From a bacterium (lineage in GTDB: Bacteria > Bacillota > Clostridia > Lachnospirales > Lachnospiraceae): a stretch of 64,000 nt of DNA. A program made the position numbers and the translations under genes. The stretch is from contig JAMPGX010000005.1 of the NCBI GenBank assembly GCA_023663725.1, positions 15,403-79,402 on the forward strand. Direction: 5' to 3'. Under the pieces are notes generated by a model, which was given only the letters and a program-made list of their open reading frames with translations, made no database searches and was not told the origin of the DNA. Position 1 is the stretch's first letter; every line of letters starts with the position of its first letter. Below are positions 27,641 through 36,632 of this stretch, piece after piece.

Positions 27641-29332
27641 ATGGATTATGGCAGAAAGAAATTACGTTTAGGCGATGTGCTGGTCAACAGCAAGGCAATC
27701 TCTAACACGCAGCTGCTGCAGGCTCTGGATCTGCAGAAGGGCAGCGGGAAAAAGCTGGGCGAGGTGCTGGTAGACGAAGGCATTGTTACAGAAGAACAGA
27801 TTGCCATGGCGCTGAGCACACAGCTGCATATCGAGTTGATTGATTTGACCACGATTGCGGTCAGTCAGGATGTGCTGGATCTGATTCCGGTGAATGTGCT
27901 GAAGAAGAATAAAATATTTCCGATTGAGTATGTTCAGGACAATATGAATGTGCTGCGCGTGGCCATGGTGGACCCCATGGACATGTATGCGCAGGATGAT
28001 ATATCGATTATCACGAACTGTCAGGTGGAGCCTGCGGTGACCACGACCCGCAATATCATGCTGGCCATTGATAAATTCTACGGTCAGGACGAGGTGACGA
28101 CGGCTCTGGAGGCCTACGCCAAGGAGAAGAATCTGAACGTGGAGGAAGTGGACGCCGCGGAGGAGGATATCAACAATTCCCCGATTGTTATGCTGGTCAA
28201 GGAGATGATTGACAAGGCCGTGCGTCAGAGAGCCTCCGATATTCATATTGAGCCGACGGAGCGCAAGGTTCGCGTTCGCTACCGTATTGACGGCGCTCTG
28301 TATGAGAGAGGAAAATACGACATCAATGTGTTGAACGCCATGGTTGCCCGTATCAAGATTATCGGCGGCATGGATATATCCGAGAAGAGAAAGCCGCAGG
28401 ACGGCCGTATCACACAGGTGGTGGACAGGATGGAGTACGATATCCGTGTGTCTGTGCTGCCGACAGTATACGGTGAGAAGGTCGTTATGCGTCTGACCTC
28501 CAAGACCGGACTGACCAAGGAGAAGAGTCAGCTGGGTCTAAAGCCCAGAGAGCTGGAGCAGTTTGATTATATCCTCAAGAATCCGCACGGGATTCTGCTG
28601 GTGACGGGACCTACCGGAAGCGGTAAGTCTACCACTCTGTATACCGCCCTCAGCGAGCTAAATAAAGAGGACGTGAATATTATTACCGTCGAGGACCCTG
28701 TGGAGGCGAATATCGACGGCATCAATCAGGTGCAGGTCAACCCCAAGGCGGAGCTCACCTTTGCCACGGCCCTGCGCTCTATTCTGCGTCAGGACCCGGA
28801 CATCATCATGATCGGTGAGATCCGTGACCAGGAGACTGCCAGCATTGCTGTGCAGGCTTCTATCACAGGCCATCTGGTGGTGAGCACACTGCACACCAAT
28901 TCCTCTGCCAGCACGATTACCCGTCTGGAGGACATGGGCATCGAATCCTATCTGATCGCGGATTCCGTTATCGGCGTTATCGCCCAGCGTCTGGTGCGCC
29001 GTCTGTGCAAGGAATGTAAGAAGCAGGTGCTGGCCACGGCGGATCAGAAGGAACTGATGGGCTGCAATATGGATGAGGATGTGACGATCTACGAGCCCTG
29101 TGGCTGTAGCAAGTGTGACAATACCGGCTACAAGGGTCGTATCGGTGTGTATGAGATCATGAGGATGTCTCCCCGCCTGAAGACCATCATCAGCAAGCGG
29201 CAGGGGGCGGACGCGATTAAGGAGCAGGCTCTCAAGGAGGGCATGTACACTCTGCGCATGAGCGCCACCGAGTATGTGTTGGACGGCACGACCTCCTTTG
29301 ATGAGATGATTAAGGTATCCTTTGACAGTTAA
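27641..29332 (+). CDS. Type IV pilus/type II secretion assembly ATPase (PilB/GspE family)
   Basis: A 563-residue cytoplasmic hexameric ATPase that powers pilus extension. The N-terminal MshEN-type domain (about 1-140) is followed by the catalytic core with Walker A GPTGSGKST (323-331), the aspartate-box region ITVEDPVE, Walker B IIMIGEIRDQETA, and HTNSSAS. A zinc-binding cysteine set (CKECKK and CGCSKCDNTGY) precedes the C-terminal domain, as in PilB/GspE. No other pilus genes (pilC, pilT, pilin, prepilin peptidase) are in the window, so it is solitary here. Confidence 0.9.
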   Translation: MDYGRKKLRLGDVLVNSKAISNTQLLQALDLQKGSGKKLGEVLVDEGIVTEEQIAMALSTQLHIELIDLTTIAVSQDVLDLIPVNVLKKNKIFPIEYVQDNMNVLRVAMVDPMDMYAQDDISIITNCQVEPAVTTTRNIMLAIDKFYGQDEVTTALEAYAKEKNLNVEEVDAAEEDINNSPIVMLVKEMIDKAVRQRASDIHIEPTERKVRVRYRIDGALYERGKYDINVLNAMVARIKIIGGMDISEKRKPQDGRITQVVDRMEYDIRVSVLPTVYGEKVVMRLTSKTGLTKEKSQLGLKPRELEQFDYILKNPHGILLVTGPTGSGKSTTLYTALSELNKEDVNIITVEDPVEANIDGINQVQVNPKAELTFATALRSILRQDPDIIMIGEIRDQETASIAVQASITGHLVVSTLHTNSSASTITRLEDMGIESYLIADSVIGVIAQRLVRRLCKECKKQVLATADQKELMGCNMDEDVTIYEPCGCSKCDNTGYKGRIGVYEIMRMSPRLKTIISKRQGADAIKEQALKEGMYTLRMSATEYVLDGTTSFDEMIKVSFDS

Positions 29333-29359
29333 TATAAGAGAACCAGTCGATTATACAAG

Positions 29360-29396
29360 GGCCATTGCACTGAGTCATATCGTGCAACGGCTCTTT
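29360..29396 (+). terminator. Candidate terminator after the pilB-like gene
   Basis: GCCATTGCAC and GTGCAACGGC pair with one mismatch around an 11-base loop. The following TCTTT run is weak. Confidence 0.45.
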
Positions 29397-29440
29397 GTGC
29401 GAGTCGTATCTACTCATGGGAGTCGACGGAAAGGGTTTAG

Positions 29441-29929
29441 ATGCAAATAGTTAAAATAGATGAACAAAATGTTGAACAGGCTGCGGAACTTGTGGCGGAT
29501 TTTCGGGTGACGCTGCAATCCTATAAAGGAATCATGGCACAACCTGACATCAGTGCGGGAGGAGAGGAAATAAAAGAGTATCTGGCTTTGCAATTTCCCT
29601 GTTTTGCCGCAATCTGTGACGGCAAGTATGCGGGATATCTGGTATGTCGGGTGGACGAGCCCTGCGTGTGGGTGGAGTCCCTATATATCAGGCCAGAGTA
29701 TCGCCGCCGTGGTGTCGCTTCAGCGCTGCTGAAAAAGGCTGAGGAAGTAGCGAGAGGATATGGAGAGGAAACCGTATTCAATTATGTACACCCGAATAAT
29801 CAGGGAATGATTTGTTTTCTCCGCCATCATGGGTATACCGTTCTGAATCTGATAGAAATACGCAAGCCATATTCAGGCGAAAAACTCACACGGAAAATAA
29901 GTGTCGATGAACAGGAATTCGATTATTAA
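29441..29929 (+). CDS. GNAT family N-acetyltransferase
   Basis: A 162-residue acetyltransferase-like protein. The acetyl-CoA binding motif A is visible as ESLYIRPEYRRRGVASALLKKAEEVA, split here as LYIRPEYRRRGVAS then ALLKKA. The later segment HPNNQGMICFLRHHGYTVLN is the usual motif B region. GNAT enzymes transfer acetyl from CoA to amines; the acceptor is unknown. A purine-rich GGAAAGG lies upstream of ATG. It stands alone and converges on the minus-strand activase operon. Confidence 0.82.
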   Translation: MQIVKIDEQNVEQAAELVADFRVTLQSYKGIMAQPDISAGGEEIKEYLALQFPCFAAICDGKYAGYLVCRVDEPCVWVESLYIRPEYRRRGVASALLKKAEEVARGYGEETVFNYVHPNNQGMICFLRHHGYTVLNLIEIRKPYSGEKLTRKISVDEQEFDY

Positions 29930-29938
29930 CAGGGGCAT

Positions 29939-30649
29939 TTATTGTCTTGAAAAATGCAGCTCCCGCAAGCCTTCCACTTCGTCGCAGACAGGCTTTAGGC
30001 TGCAGCTGCGGCAGTCCATGACAAGATTGTTAAAGATATGGTCGAGAGAGCTGGTGACAGCCTCCATCGCAGCGGCCTTTTGAGCCAACAGATCGTAGGG
30101 AAAATCCGGCGCGGTGACAAACAGCAGGGTTGCCGCCTGTACCTGGGGGTGTTGATGGTAGGCGCTTAGAAACAGCTGTCCCACCTGTACAAAATCAAGT
30201 CCGTTCTGCAGCGCCTCGCGGCTCACCCGCACCGGCTCCCGACCTGTCAGGGTGGATATGCGCATCATAAATCCGCGGGGATATATATGGTAGCGGGTAT
30301 ATTCTATTTTGCGCAGGAGTTGGTAGGCCTGCTGATGAGCCCGCCAATCCTGATCGTCAATATGTAATATGGTCAATCGGGCGTAAGGGGAGTTCGCCTT
30401 CAGCTGAGGCAGGTCGGGGCCGTAGAGCAGAAGCCGGTCGGCTTCTGCGGGACGGGAGGTGTAGGCGAGCGCGCTGACTGCGGGCAAGCCGTCTCCGCCC
30501 AGCTCGTAGGCCATATCCCGCTGAAAGATCAATCGCTGTTCCTCTTCTGTCGGCCATTGGGGTGTACTGCCCGCCAGTGGCAGAACAGAGAGCTTCGTTT
30601 CAGGAATCAGGTCTAAAGCCTCCTGAATCAGTCTGTCATATAAGTTCAT
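29939..30649 (-). CDS. Cysteine-motif protein of the activase operon (possibly CODH/ACS-related)
   Basis: A 236-residue protein, third in a minus-strand operon after an HgdC-type activase and a 64-residue membrane protein, with four-base overlaps at each junction. Near the C terminus is CRSCSLKPVCDEV, a likely metal or Fe-S site. Proteins of this type next to 2-hydroxyacyl-CoA dehydratase activases are sometimes annotated as carbon monoxide dehydrogenase-like. I recognise that context only loosely and the sequence lacks a full acetyl-CoA synthase A-cluster motif. Function is uncertain. Confidence 0.5.
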   Translation of the reverse strand: MNLYDRLIQEALDLIPETKLSVLPLAGSTPQWPTEEEQRLIFQRDMAYELGGDGLPAVSALAYTSRPAEADRLLLYGPDLPQLKANSPYARLTILHIDDQDWRAHQQAYQLLRKIEYTRYHIYPRGFMMRISTLTGREPVRVSREALQNGLDFVQVGQLFLSAYHQHPQVQAATLLFVTAPDFPYDLLAQKAAAMEAVTSSLDHIFNNLVMDCRSCSLKPVCDEVEGLRELHFSRQ

Positions 30650-30840
30650 GTCGTTCCCCCATTATGCTGCGACTTGCTCTTTTCACGTTTGCGCTTCTGC
30701 CAGTCATAGTATTTGTTCATTACCGGTGTCATGGCGGCGGCGAACTTCATATCCAGATTGAAAAAATAGATCGCCAGACTCAGGAGAAACAGCGCAAAGA
30801 TCACAGCGAGTATGATCAGTATGATTTTCAGCACAATCAT
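30646..30840 (-). CDS. Small membrane protein of the activase operon
   Basis: A 64-residue protein with one long hydrophobic helix (about residues 3-29) and a strongly basic C-terminal tail (WQKRKREKSK). It overlaps the activase stop and the downstream gene start by four bases each, so it is translationally coupled to both. The tail is predicted to be cytosolic. No family recognised. Its preserved coupling suggests that it anchors or serves one of its neighbours (inference). Confidence 0.65.
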   Translation of the reverse strand: MIVLKIILIILAVIFALFLLSLAIYFFNLDMKFAAAMTPVMNKYYDWQKRKREKSKSQHNGGTT

Positions 30841-31631
30841 CTTTCCGCTTCCTTCTGTCTGGCATACTCCGCAGCTCCCAGCGCTCCCATCAGCTGAGGG
30901 TCGATATCCAGATCAATGACCTTGATCTTCAGTACCTTTTCAATCGCGTCCTTCAAGCCCGCGTTCTTGGCGCAGCCGCCTGTCAGAGCCAGGCTGTCTG
31001 TGGCGCCTGCTTTTTTGGCCATGACGAAGCAGCGCTTGGCAACAGACATCTGGATGCCGGCGGCGATCTCCTCCATCGGCTTGCCCTCGCCCACCAGCGA
31101 GATAACCTCGCTCTCGGCAAAGACGGTGCATTGAGCCGTGATGGGAATCACGTTTTTGGCGGAGAGGGAGAGATTGGAAAACTCCTCCAGCGACATCTCA
31201 AAGGCCCCTGCCATGGTCTCGTAGAATCGCCCTGTGCCGGCGGCGCATTTGTCGTTCATCGCGAAATCCAGTACCGTGCCGTCGCGGTCAACGGCAATTC
31301 CCTTCACATCCTGTCCCCCTATGTCGATGATGGCCCGAATCTGAGGATTGACCACATGCACGCCCATGGCATGACAGCTGATCTCCGATATGTTTTCATC
31401 CGCAAAGGGTACTTTATTTCTGCCGTAGCCAGTACCCACCAGATAAGCCAGGTCCTCCGCTGTATCCAGTTTGGGCACCTTGTCTATCGCCTCCTGAAGC
31501 GCAGCCTGGGCGCTGAGCACGGGATTGATACGGCTTCGGGTGGTCACATGGGCCGCAATCTGACCTGTCTCGTCCATAATGACGCATTTTGTGTAAGTGC
31601 TTCCGGCATCGCAGCCGCCATAATACTTCAT
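30837..31631 (-). CDS. Acyl-CoA dehydratase activase (HgdC/BcrA-BadF family)
   Basis: A 264-residue ASKHA-fold ATPase with an interfacial 4Fe-4S cluster. The N-terminal phosphate loop is GCDAGSTYTK. Cluster ligands are likely Cys129 (DKCAAGTGRF) and Cys168 (TAQCTVFAESE). DIGGQDVKGI and the ALTGGCAKN region complete the ATPase core. Family members use ATP hydrolysis to inject an electron into a 2-hydroxyacyl-CoA dehydratase or benzoyl-CoA reductase. No dehydratase subunits are in view, so its target is elsewhere or is the downstream cysteine-motif protein. Confidence 0.9.
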   Translation of the reverse strand: MKYYGGCDAGSTYTKCVIMDETGQIAAHVTTRSRINPVLSAQAALQEAIDKVPKLDTAEDLAYLVGTGYGRNKVPFADENISEISCHAMGVHVVNPQIRAIIDIGGQDVKGIAVDRDGTVLDFAMNDKCAAGTGRFYETMAGAFEMSLEEFSNLSLSAKNVIPITAQCTVFAESEVISLVGEGKPMEEIAAGIQMSVAKRCFVMAKKAGATDSLALTGGCAKNAGLKDAIEKVLKIKVIDLDIDPQLMGALGAAEYARQKEAER

Positions 31632-31642
31632 AGATTTTCCTC

Positions 31643-32146
31643 CTAATTAAGTCGCTGCGCGACGGCTCTAAAGGGTTTGGAATAGTTGTAGTCGAATTCC
31701 TTCCCCGCCGGTTTTACAGGCTCACAGATTATCCAGCGGTTGAAGAATTCCGTCTGGTTATAAGGCTTTCTGTCATCCCCCACATAAAAATCATCCTCAA
31801 AGTTATAGTTGTTATGCAGCCCCGATGTGTGGGACAACAGGTGATGCACCGTTATCCCCGCGGGCAGCCGCATATGTGAGGGAAGATAGCGGTCAGCCGA
31901 CTCATCAAGCCGCAGCAGTCCGCGGTCAAACAGGAGTATAATCGCAAAGGCGGTAAACTGTTTTGCGATAGAAGCAATGCAAAAACGAGTGGTCAAATTG
32001 TTTTTCACACCAAATTCTATATTGGCATAGCCGCGACACACATCACATAAGATATCGTCCTTTTGCACAATTCTTATCACACCGGAAAAGTCCCAATATT
32101 CGATTTCCCTGTCGATATACTCGCTTAGATTTTGACGGATATTCAT
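31643..32146 (-). pseudogene. Truncated serine hydrolase (beta-lactamase/class C type)
   Basis: The 167-residue frame begins like a beta-lactamase-family serine hydrolase: SxxK motif SIAK (Ser59, Lys62), DRYLPSHMRLP, and VHHLLSHTSGL. The protein then ends abruptly after FDYNYSK, where the family's tyrosine motif (YxN) and the remaining 150 or more residues should follow. The stop lies 12 bases before the activase gene, so the loss is at a junction. It is likely a remnant. A role in antibiotic resistance is not suggested: this family is mostly esterases and peptidases. Confidence 0.7.
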
Positions 32147-32181
32147 AGGAAAGCTTCACCTCATGTACTTGGGTTGCGAAG

Positions 32182-32694
32182 TCAGTTAAACAGTGTTCTG
32201 ACAATGATATCCGCGCATTCTTCCGGACTGTGTACACTGGTGTCAACTCTGACACGGTAATCGATATCTTCTGCCATCAATGCGTGCTGTTCCTCTGACT
32301 GGGACTCATAACGGTCTCCCCGGTCAATATTTCGCTGCCTGCAGATGTCCAGCGGGCAATATACCTCAACGATGTCCAGCGGATTATCCGCCAGAATCTC
32401 CAACAACTGCCGGTAGTGGGGTTTTATCTCCTCCCGCTCAACCAAAATGCCGTCAATCAGGACGTTCTTTCCCATGTCGGAATACAGCCTGGCGGTATGA
32501 TACATCATCAGAATCACTTCGCTGAGATATTTCCAATAGTCCTGCCGCAGATATCTGTCCCCCACCATCTCCTGAAACAGATCGTTGGCAACCACATAAA
32601 AGAATATGTCGTCACGATCCTGCAGTGCTTCCACAATGGATGTTTTTCCGGAACTGGTCACGCCGTTTAAGAATATAATACGTCCTTTTTTCAT
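32182..32694 (-). CDS. Chloramphenicol phosphotransferase-like P-loop kinase
   Basis: A 170-residue P-loop protein starting KKGRIIFLNGVTSSGKTS (Walker A GVTSSGKTS). Downstream it carries DLFQEMVGDRY, NVLIDGILVEREE and VEVYCPLDICRQRNIDRGDR, a pattern typical of CPT-like kinases. The start at 32694 has a good GGGGAGAGG on the minus strand; the longer frame to 32760 is less likely. The real substrate is probably a small metabolite; resistance cannot be concluded from sequence. Confidence 0.75.
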   Translation of the reverse strand: MKKGRIIFLNGVTSSGKTSIVEALQDRDDIFFYVVANDLFQEMVGDRYLRQDYWKYLSEVILMMYHTARLYSDMGKNVLIDGILVEREEIKPHYRQLLEILADNPLDIVEVYCPLDICRQRNIDRGDRYESQSEEQHALMAEDIDYRVRVDTSVHSPEECADIIVRTLFN

Positions 32695-32772
32695 CGCCTC
32701 TCCCCTAATTAATTGTCTGTGCGCTTTAACCACCTTTTGTGTCAGAAGAGTTATACGCAAGATATTTTACTC

Positions 32773-32801
32773 ATTGTATCATAATTAAGTTTTTCTGCCA
32801 A
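32773..32801 (-). promoter_or_regulatory. Promoter of the CPT-like kinase gene
   Basis: On the minus strand TTGGCA (32801-32796) and TACAAT (32778-32773) are separated by 17 bases, and a TG one base before the -10 strengthens it. The rest of the 332-base gap between the divergent genes (32695-33026) shows no gene or clear structure. Confidence 0.6.
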
Positions 32802-33026
32802 TCAAAAATCTCTTGCAATTCCACTGTATATATGCTAACATACACGCAAAGCATATATTTCTTTTCACTTTGATAAAGCATTTCACTTTTCTTGTTATCG
32901 GAAAATCTATGCTTTTTATTCAACAGAAAACAATTGAAAAGAGGCAGGGGATTTCCGGGGAAGGGACAGTGAAGCTTACCCGTTTTCTTCTGCGTTGCAG
33001 TACAATATTACAGCGGGAGGTATGGG

Positions 33027-33968
33027 ATGAGTAGAAAAGAAACGAGGGGAATATTTATTCCTCCCAAATCAGATGTGGCATTTAAGGAGCTGATGCGCAA
33101 TGAGCAGGTGCGCAGGCAGTTTGTCAGTGATGCGCTGGGAATGCCCTTGAGCGAGATTCGGTCGGTGCGTCTGGAGAACACTTTCCTGAGCAGACGCAGC
33201 AGACAGGAGAAGCAGTGTATTTTGGATGTAAAGCTCCTGCTCAATGACAATAGCCGGATCAACGTGGAGCTACAGATTCGGCGGCTGGCATACTGGGACA
33301 AGCGCAGTCTGTTCTATCTGGCGAAGATGTATACGGATGGGGTGTACGCGGGTCAGGATTATGACAAGTTAAAAAAGTGTATTGTGATCGATATCTTGGA
33401 TTTCAATTTGGATGAGTCTGAGGACTACCACAGGGTGTATACTTTGTTGGATAAGAAGGGGAATCAATATTCTGACCAGTTTGAGGTACATATTATAGAG
33501 CTGAACAAGGAGCTTGTGGGAGAGAGGATGGACGACTGGATAAGGTTGCTGCGTGTGGAGAGTAAAGGGGAGCTGGAAGCGATGAGGAGTGGGAACGCAG
33601 GGGTTATGAAAGCGGTGGAAGAGGTAAGGGCGATGAATCTGTTCAGATGGGCAAAGTGGAGGTATGAGGAACATTTGAAGTATCGGAGAGACATGTGGGC
33701 CATGGAGGAAGCCGCCAAGCAGGAGGGCCATGCGGCAGGTCATGCAGAAGGTCTTGCGGAGGGCCGTGCGAAGGGTCTTATCCAGGGGGATGTAGAGAGG
33801 AGTCGCCAGGTGATTTATGACTTTTTAGGATGTCTGGGAGAGCTTCCGGAGGATATCCGTATGCGTGTAGAAGCTGAACAGGATATTGACAAGCTGAAAA
33901 GCTTATATTTGGTGGCGCCTGGCATCAAAAGCTTTGACGAATTTCGCAAAATGATTGGAATGAAATAA
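33027..33968 (+). CDS. Rpn family recombination-promoting nuclease/putative transposase
   Basis: A 313-residue protein of the PD-(D/E)XK superfamily Rpn group. The N terminus IPPKSDVAFKELM and the nuclease core ILDVKLLLND, then INVELQI, match the expected D...E-x-Q metal site. The C-terminal third has the repeats EGHAAGHAEGLAEGRAKG, like the partial protein at the window start. Rpn proteins are DNA nucleases that promote RecA-independent recombination; they are often multicopy in Lachnospiraceae. The gene ends 83 bases before tRNA-Gln. Confidence 0.85.
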   Translation: MSRKETRGIFIPPKSDVAFKELMRNEQVRRQFVSDALGMPLSEIRSVRLENTFLSRRSRQEKQCILDVKLLLNDNSRINVELQIRRLAYWDKRSLFYLAKMYTDGVYAGQDYDKLKKCIVIDILDFNLDESEDYHRVYTLLDKKGNQYSDQFEVHIIELNKELVGERMDDWIRLLRVESKGELEAMRSGNAGVMKAVEEVRAMNLFRWAKWRYEEHLKYRRDMWAMEEAAKQEGHAAGHAEGLAEGRAKGLIQGDVERSRQVIYDFLGCLGELPEDIRMRVEAEQDIDKLKSLYLVAPGIKSFDEFRKMIGMK

Positions 33969-34002
33969 TTTTTTTGTTTTTCAAAATTTTTGAATTTTCC
34001 TC

Positions 34003-34031
34003 TTGCAAAATGGAGATACTTCGTGTATAAT
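34003..34031 (+). promoter_or_regulatory. Promoter of tRNA-Gln
   Basis: TTGCAA (34003-34008) and a perfect TATAAT (34026-34031) are separated by 17 bases, ending 20 bases before the tRNA. Confidence 0.8.
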
Positions 34032-34051
34032 TCATCAAGTAGTCAATAAAT

Positions 34052-34123
34052 AGCGCTATCGCCAAACGGTAAGGCAACGGACTCTGACTCCGTCATTTCA
34101 AGGTTCGAATCCTTGTAGCGCTG
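34052..34123 (+). tRNA. tRNA-Gln (anticodon CUG)
   Basis: A 72-base cloverleaf. Acceptor stem AGCGCTA pairs with TAGCGCT, followed by discriminator G. The D arm is GCC...GGC and the anticodon arm ACGGA-loop-TCCGT has loop CTCTGAC, giving anticodon CTG. The T arm CAAGG-TTCGAAT-CCTTG is complete. No CCA is encoded. CUG decodes CAG, so this is the minor glutamine isoacceptor; the UUG species must be elsewhere. Confidence 0.95.
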
Positions 34124-34140
34124 TTTCAGATGGGTTGTGC

Positions 34141-34179
34141 AGGGAGCTTTAGCAAAGGAGTTGCTAGAGCTCTCTTTTT
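34141..34179 (+). terminator. Terminator after tRNA-Gln
   Basis: AGGGAGCTTTAGCAA pairs with TTGCTAGAGCTCTCT through 15 positions with two G-U pairs, followed by TTTTT. Confidence 0.85.
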
Positions 34180-34335
34180 GCTGCCTCTGAAATATTTACA
34201 CTTTTTTTATGAACATATTCGTTAGTTTTTACACATTCTCAGCATATGTGTGTTATACTAATCAATAATCCGGAGCGAGCTGTGCGCGTTGCAGGGCAAT
34301 GCAGGATGAATTCAGCGAAGTGCGGGGGTATGATC

Positions 34336-35814
34336 ATGAAGTTTAAGACGAGGCTCAGAGTAACCTTTGCCACCATTGTTTTTCTGCCATTATTGCTGAC
34401 AGCGCTGGCTTTCTGCTTGATTGGCATATATCTGATGAACTCTCAGCCAGGTGTAATTGACCAGAATATGGATATTGCGCTGATATCTGAGTCTATGGAA
34501 ACTTTTACCGGCCATGCAAACGATGTTTACAGGCAATTGGCACAGCAGGCTCAGCAGGATGTGACGCTGCTGGAGGATAGGGAGTATCTGTCGAGGATGG
34601 ACAATCTGCTGCGGCCAAGGTCTGCCTATTTGCTGGTGCGCAGAGATAATGAGATATATTATGCGGGCAATCAGGAGGCGGCGGAACGAATCTTTAATTT
34701 GCTGCCAGAATATGGTGAGGGAGATCTGGGGGAAGGAACCGGCTATTATTTCAGCGAGCTGGATAAATATGTCAAGCAGATAGATTTCGAGTTTCAGGAC
34801 GGCGAGGAGGGCAGTCTGTTTGTCATCATGAGGATCAACACCCTGATCTCCCGCCAGCTACTGATCGATATGGTTATCGCAATTGTGCTGATTTTGGTCT
34901 TTACCAGCTTGATGCTGACTCAATGGATCCATAAAGAGGTATTTCGACCGATCAATGAGTTGAACCTTGCTATGACGAAGATCAAGGAAGGCAATTTCGG
35001 ATATATGCTACAGACCAAGTCTGGCGGCGAGATCGGCGATCTGTACCGCAATTATGAGGATATGCGTCTGCGTCTGAAAGAGAACGCGGAAGAGAATCAG
35101 GAACAGGAGAAGAAGAACAAGGAGCTGGTCAGTAACATCTCCCATGATCTGAAGACACCCATTACCGCAATCAAGGGGTATGTGGAGGGGATCATGGACG
35201 GTGTGGCGGATACGCCGGAAAAGATGGACAAATATATCAAGACAATATATAATAAGGCCAATGACATGGATAAGCTAATCAATGAGCTGACCATTTATTC
35301 AGGCATTGACAATCACCGCATTCCCTATAATTTCCACCGCATCAATGTATCGGACTACTTTGGGGACTGCGTGGAGGAGGTGGGGCTGGATCTGGAATCC
35401 AAAAATATTCAGCTCAACTATACCAATCTGCTGGATCAGGATACCCTGGTCATAGCTGATCCGGAGCAGATGAAGAAGGTCATCAACAATATTATCAGCA
35501 ACAGTGTAAAATATATGGACAAACAGCAGGGCATCATAGATATCCGGATACTGGATGAGGTGGATTCCATTCAGGTGGAGATCGAGGACAACGGCAAGGG
35601 CATTGCGCAGAAGGATTTGGGCAAGATATTTGAGCGGTTCTACCGCACGGATGCCTCCCGCAATTCTCTTCAGGGCGGCAGCGGTATCGGCCTGTCTATC
35701 GTTAAAAAGATTATTGAGGATCACGGCGGATATATATGGGCCACCAGTCGAGAGGGTGAGGGCACCTGCATGCACTTCGTGATCCGTAAATATCGGGAGC
35801 TGCAGAACGAATAG
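34336..35814 (+). CDS. Membrane sensor histidine kinase (HAMP-HisKA-HATPase)
   Basis: About 492 residues. Two transmembrane helices (about 14-36 and 175-197) flank an extracellular sensor of about 140 residues. HAMP follows. HisKA contains SNISHDLKTPITAIKG (phospho-acceptor His), and the catalytic domain has NIISNSVKY, EDNGKGI and GGSGIGLSIVKKI. The start at 34336 sits seven bases after GGGGG. The response regulator follows 23 bases later. The stimulus cannot be inferred; the sensor region has no recognised domain. Confidence 0.92.
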   Translation: MKFKTRLRVTFATIVFLPLLLTALAFCLIGIYLMNSQPGVIDQNMDIALISESMETFTGHANDVYRQLAQQAQQDVTLLEDREYLSRMDNLLRPRSAYLLVRRDNEIYYAGNQEAAERIFNLLPEYGEGDLGEGTGYYFSELDKYVKQIDFEFQDGEEGSLFVIMRINTLISRQLLIDMVIAIVLILVFTSLMLTQWIHKEVFRPINELNLAMTKIKEGNFGYMLQTKSGGEIGDLYRNYEDMRLRLKENAEENQEQEKKNKELVSNISHDLKTPITAIKGYVEGIMDGVADTPEKMDKYIKTIYNKANDMDKLINELTIYSGIDNHRIPYNFHRINVSDYFGDCVEEVGLDLESKNIQLNYTNLLDQDTLVIADPEQMKKVINNIISNSVKYMDKQQGIIDIRILDEVDSIQVEIEDNGKGIAQKDLGKIFERFYRTDASRNSLQGGSGIGLSIVKKIIEDHGGYIWATSREGEGTCMHFVIRKYRELQNE

Positions 35815-35837
35815 AATGGGAAAGGCGGGATGTGAAC

Positions 35838-36530
35838 ATGAGTAGAATACTGATTATCGAGGACGAGGAAGTTATTGCGGATCTGGAGAAGGATTATCTG
35901 GAGCTGAGCGATTTTCAAGTGGATATTTGTAATCAGGGAGACCAGGGATTGCAGGCGGCGCTGACAGGAGAGTATGATCTGATCATTCTGGATCTGATGC
36001 TGCCGGAGATGGACGGTTTTGAGGTGTGTCGGCGCATCAGGGAGAAAAAAAACATTCCGATCCTGATGGTGTCCGCTAAAAAGGACGATATAGACAAGAT
36101 ACGTGGCCTGGGTTTGGGAGCTGACGACTATATGACCAAGCCGTTCAGCCCCAGCGAGCTGGTGGCGCGGGTCAAAGCACATATGGCCCGTTACGAGCGG
36201 TTGGTGGGAACCAGCCAGAGAGCGCAGAACGATATTGTGGAAATTCGGGGAATCCGTATTGACAAGACTGCCCGTCGGGTATATGTAGACGGCGTGGAGA
36301 GGACTTTTACGACCAAGGAATTTGAATTGTTGACCTTTCTGGCGGAGAATCCCAACCATGTATTCACCAAGGAGGAGCTGTTTCGGGAGATCTGGGATAT
36401 GGACTCCATTGGAGACATCGCCACTGTTACAGTGCATATCAAAAAGATACGGGAGAAGATTGAGGCCGACACCGCCAAGCCGCAGTATATCGAGACGATC
36501 TGGGGCGTGGGATATCGCTTTAAGGTCTAA
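35838..36530 (+). CDS. OmpR/PhoB-family response regulator
   Basis: A 230-residue regulator. The receiver domain (ILIIEDEEV, phospho-acceptor Asp in IILDLMLPEMDGF, MTKPFSPSELVARV) is followed by a winged-helix DNA-binding domain (EFELLTFLAENPNHVFTKEE and VTVHIKKIREKI through IWGVGYRF). It is the partner of the adjacent kinase. The ATG at 35838 is preferred to the in-frame GTG at 35832 because of the spacing from GGCGGG at 35824-35829. Confidence 0.93.
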   Translation: MSRILIIEDEEVIADLEKDYLELSDFQVDICNQGDQGLQAALTGEYDLIILDLMLPEMDGFEVCRRIREKKNIPILMVSAKKDDIDKIRGLGLGADDYMTKPFSPSELVARVKAHMARYERLVGTSQRAQNDIVEIRGIRIDKTARRVYVDGVERTFTTKEFELLTFLAENPNHVFTKEELFREIWDMDSIGDIATVTVHIKKIREKIEADTAKPQYIETIWGVGYRFKV

Positions 36531-36632
36531 GCTGGCATGAGAGTATGGATTTCATGGTGGTACGACTGTGGTAATTCAAGGAGATTTGTGGATTGCCTGA
36601 GGGAATTGGTTATATGAGGGAGGAATTGAATT

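Noticed and set aside
31643-32694. Antibiotic-resistance locus (beta-lactamase-like plus chloramphenicol phosphotransferase-like)
   Set aside because: The first gene is truncated before a catalytic motif, and the second belongs to a broad kinase family; neither supports a resistance claim.
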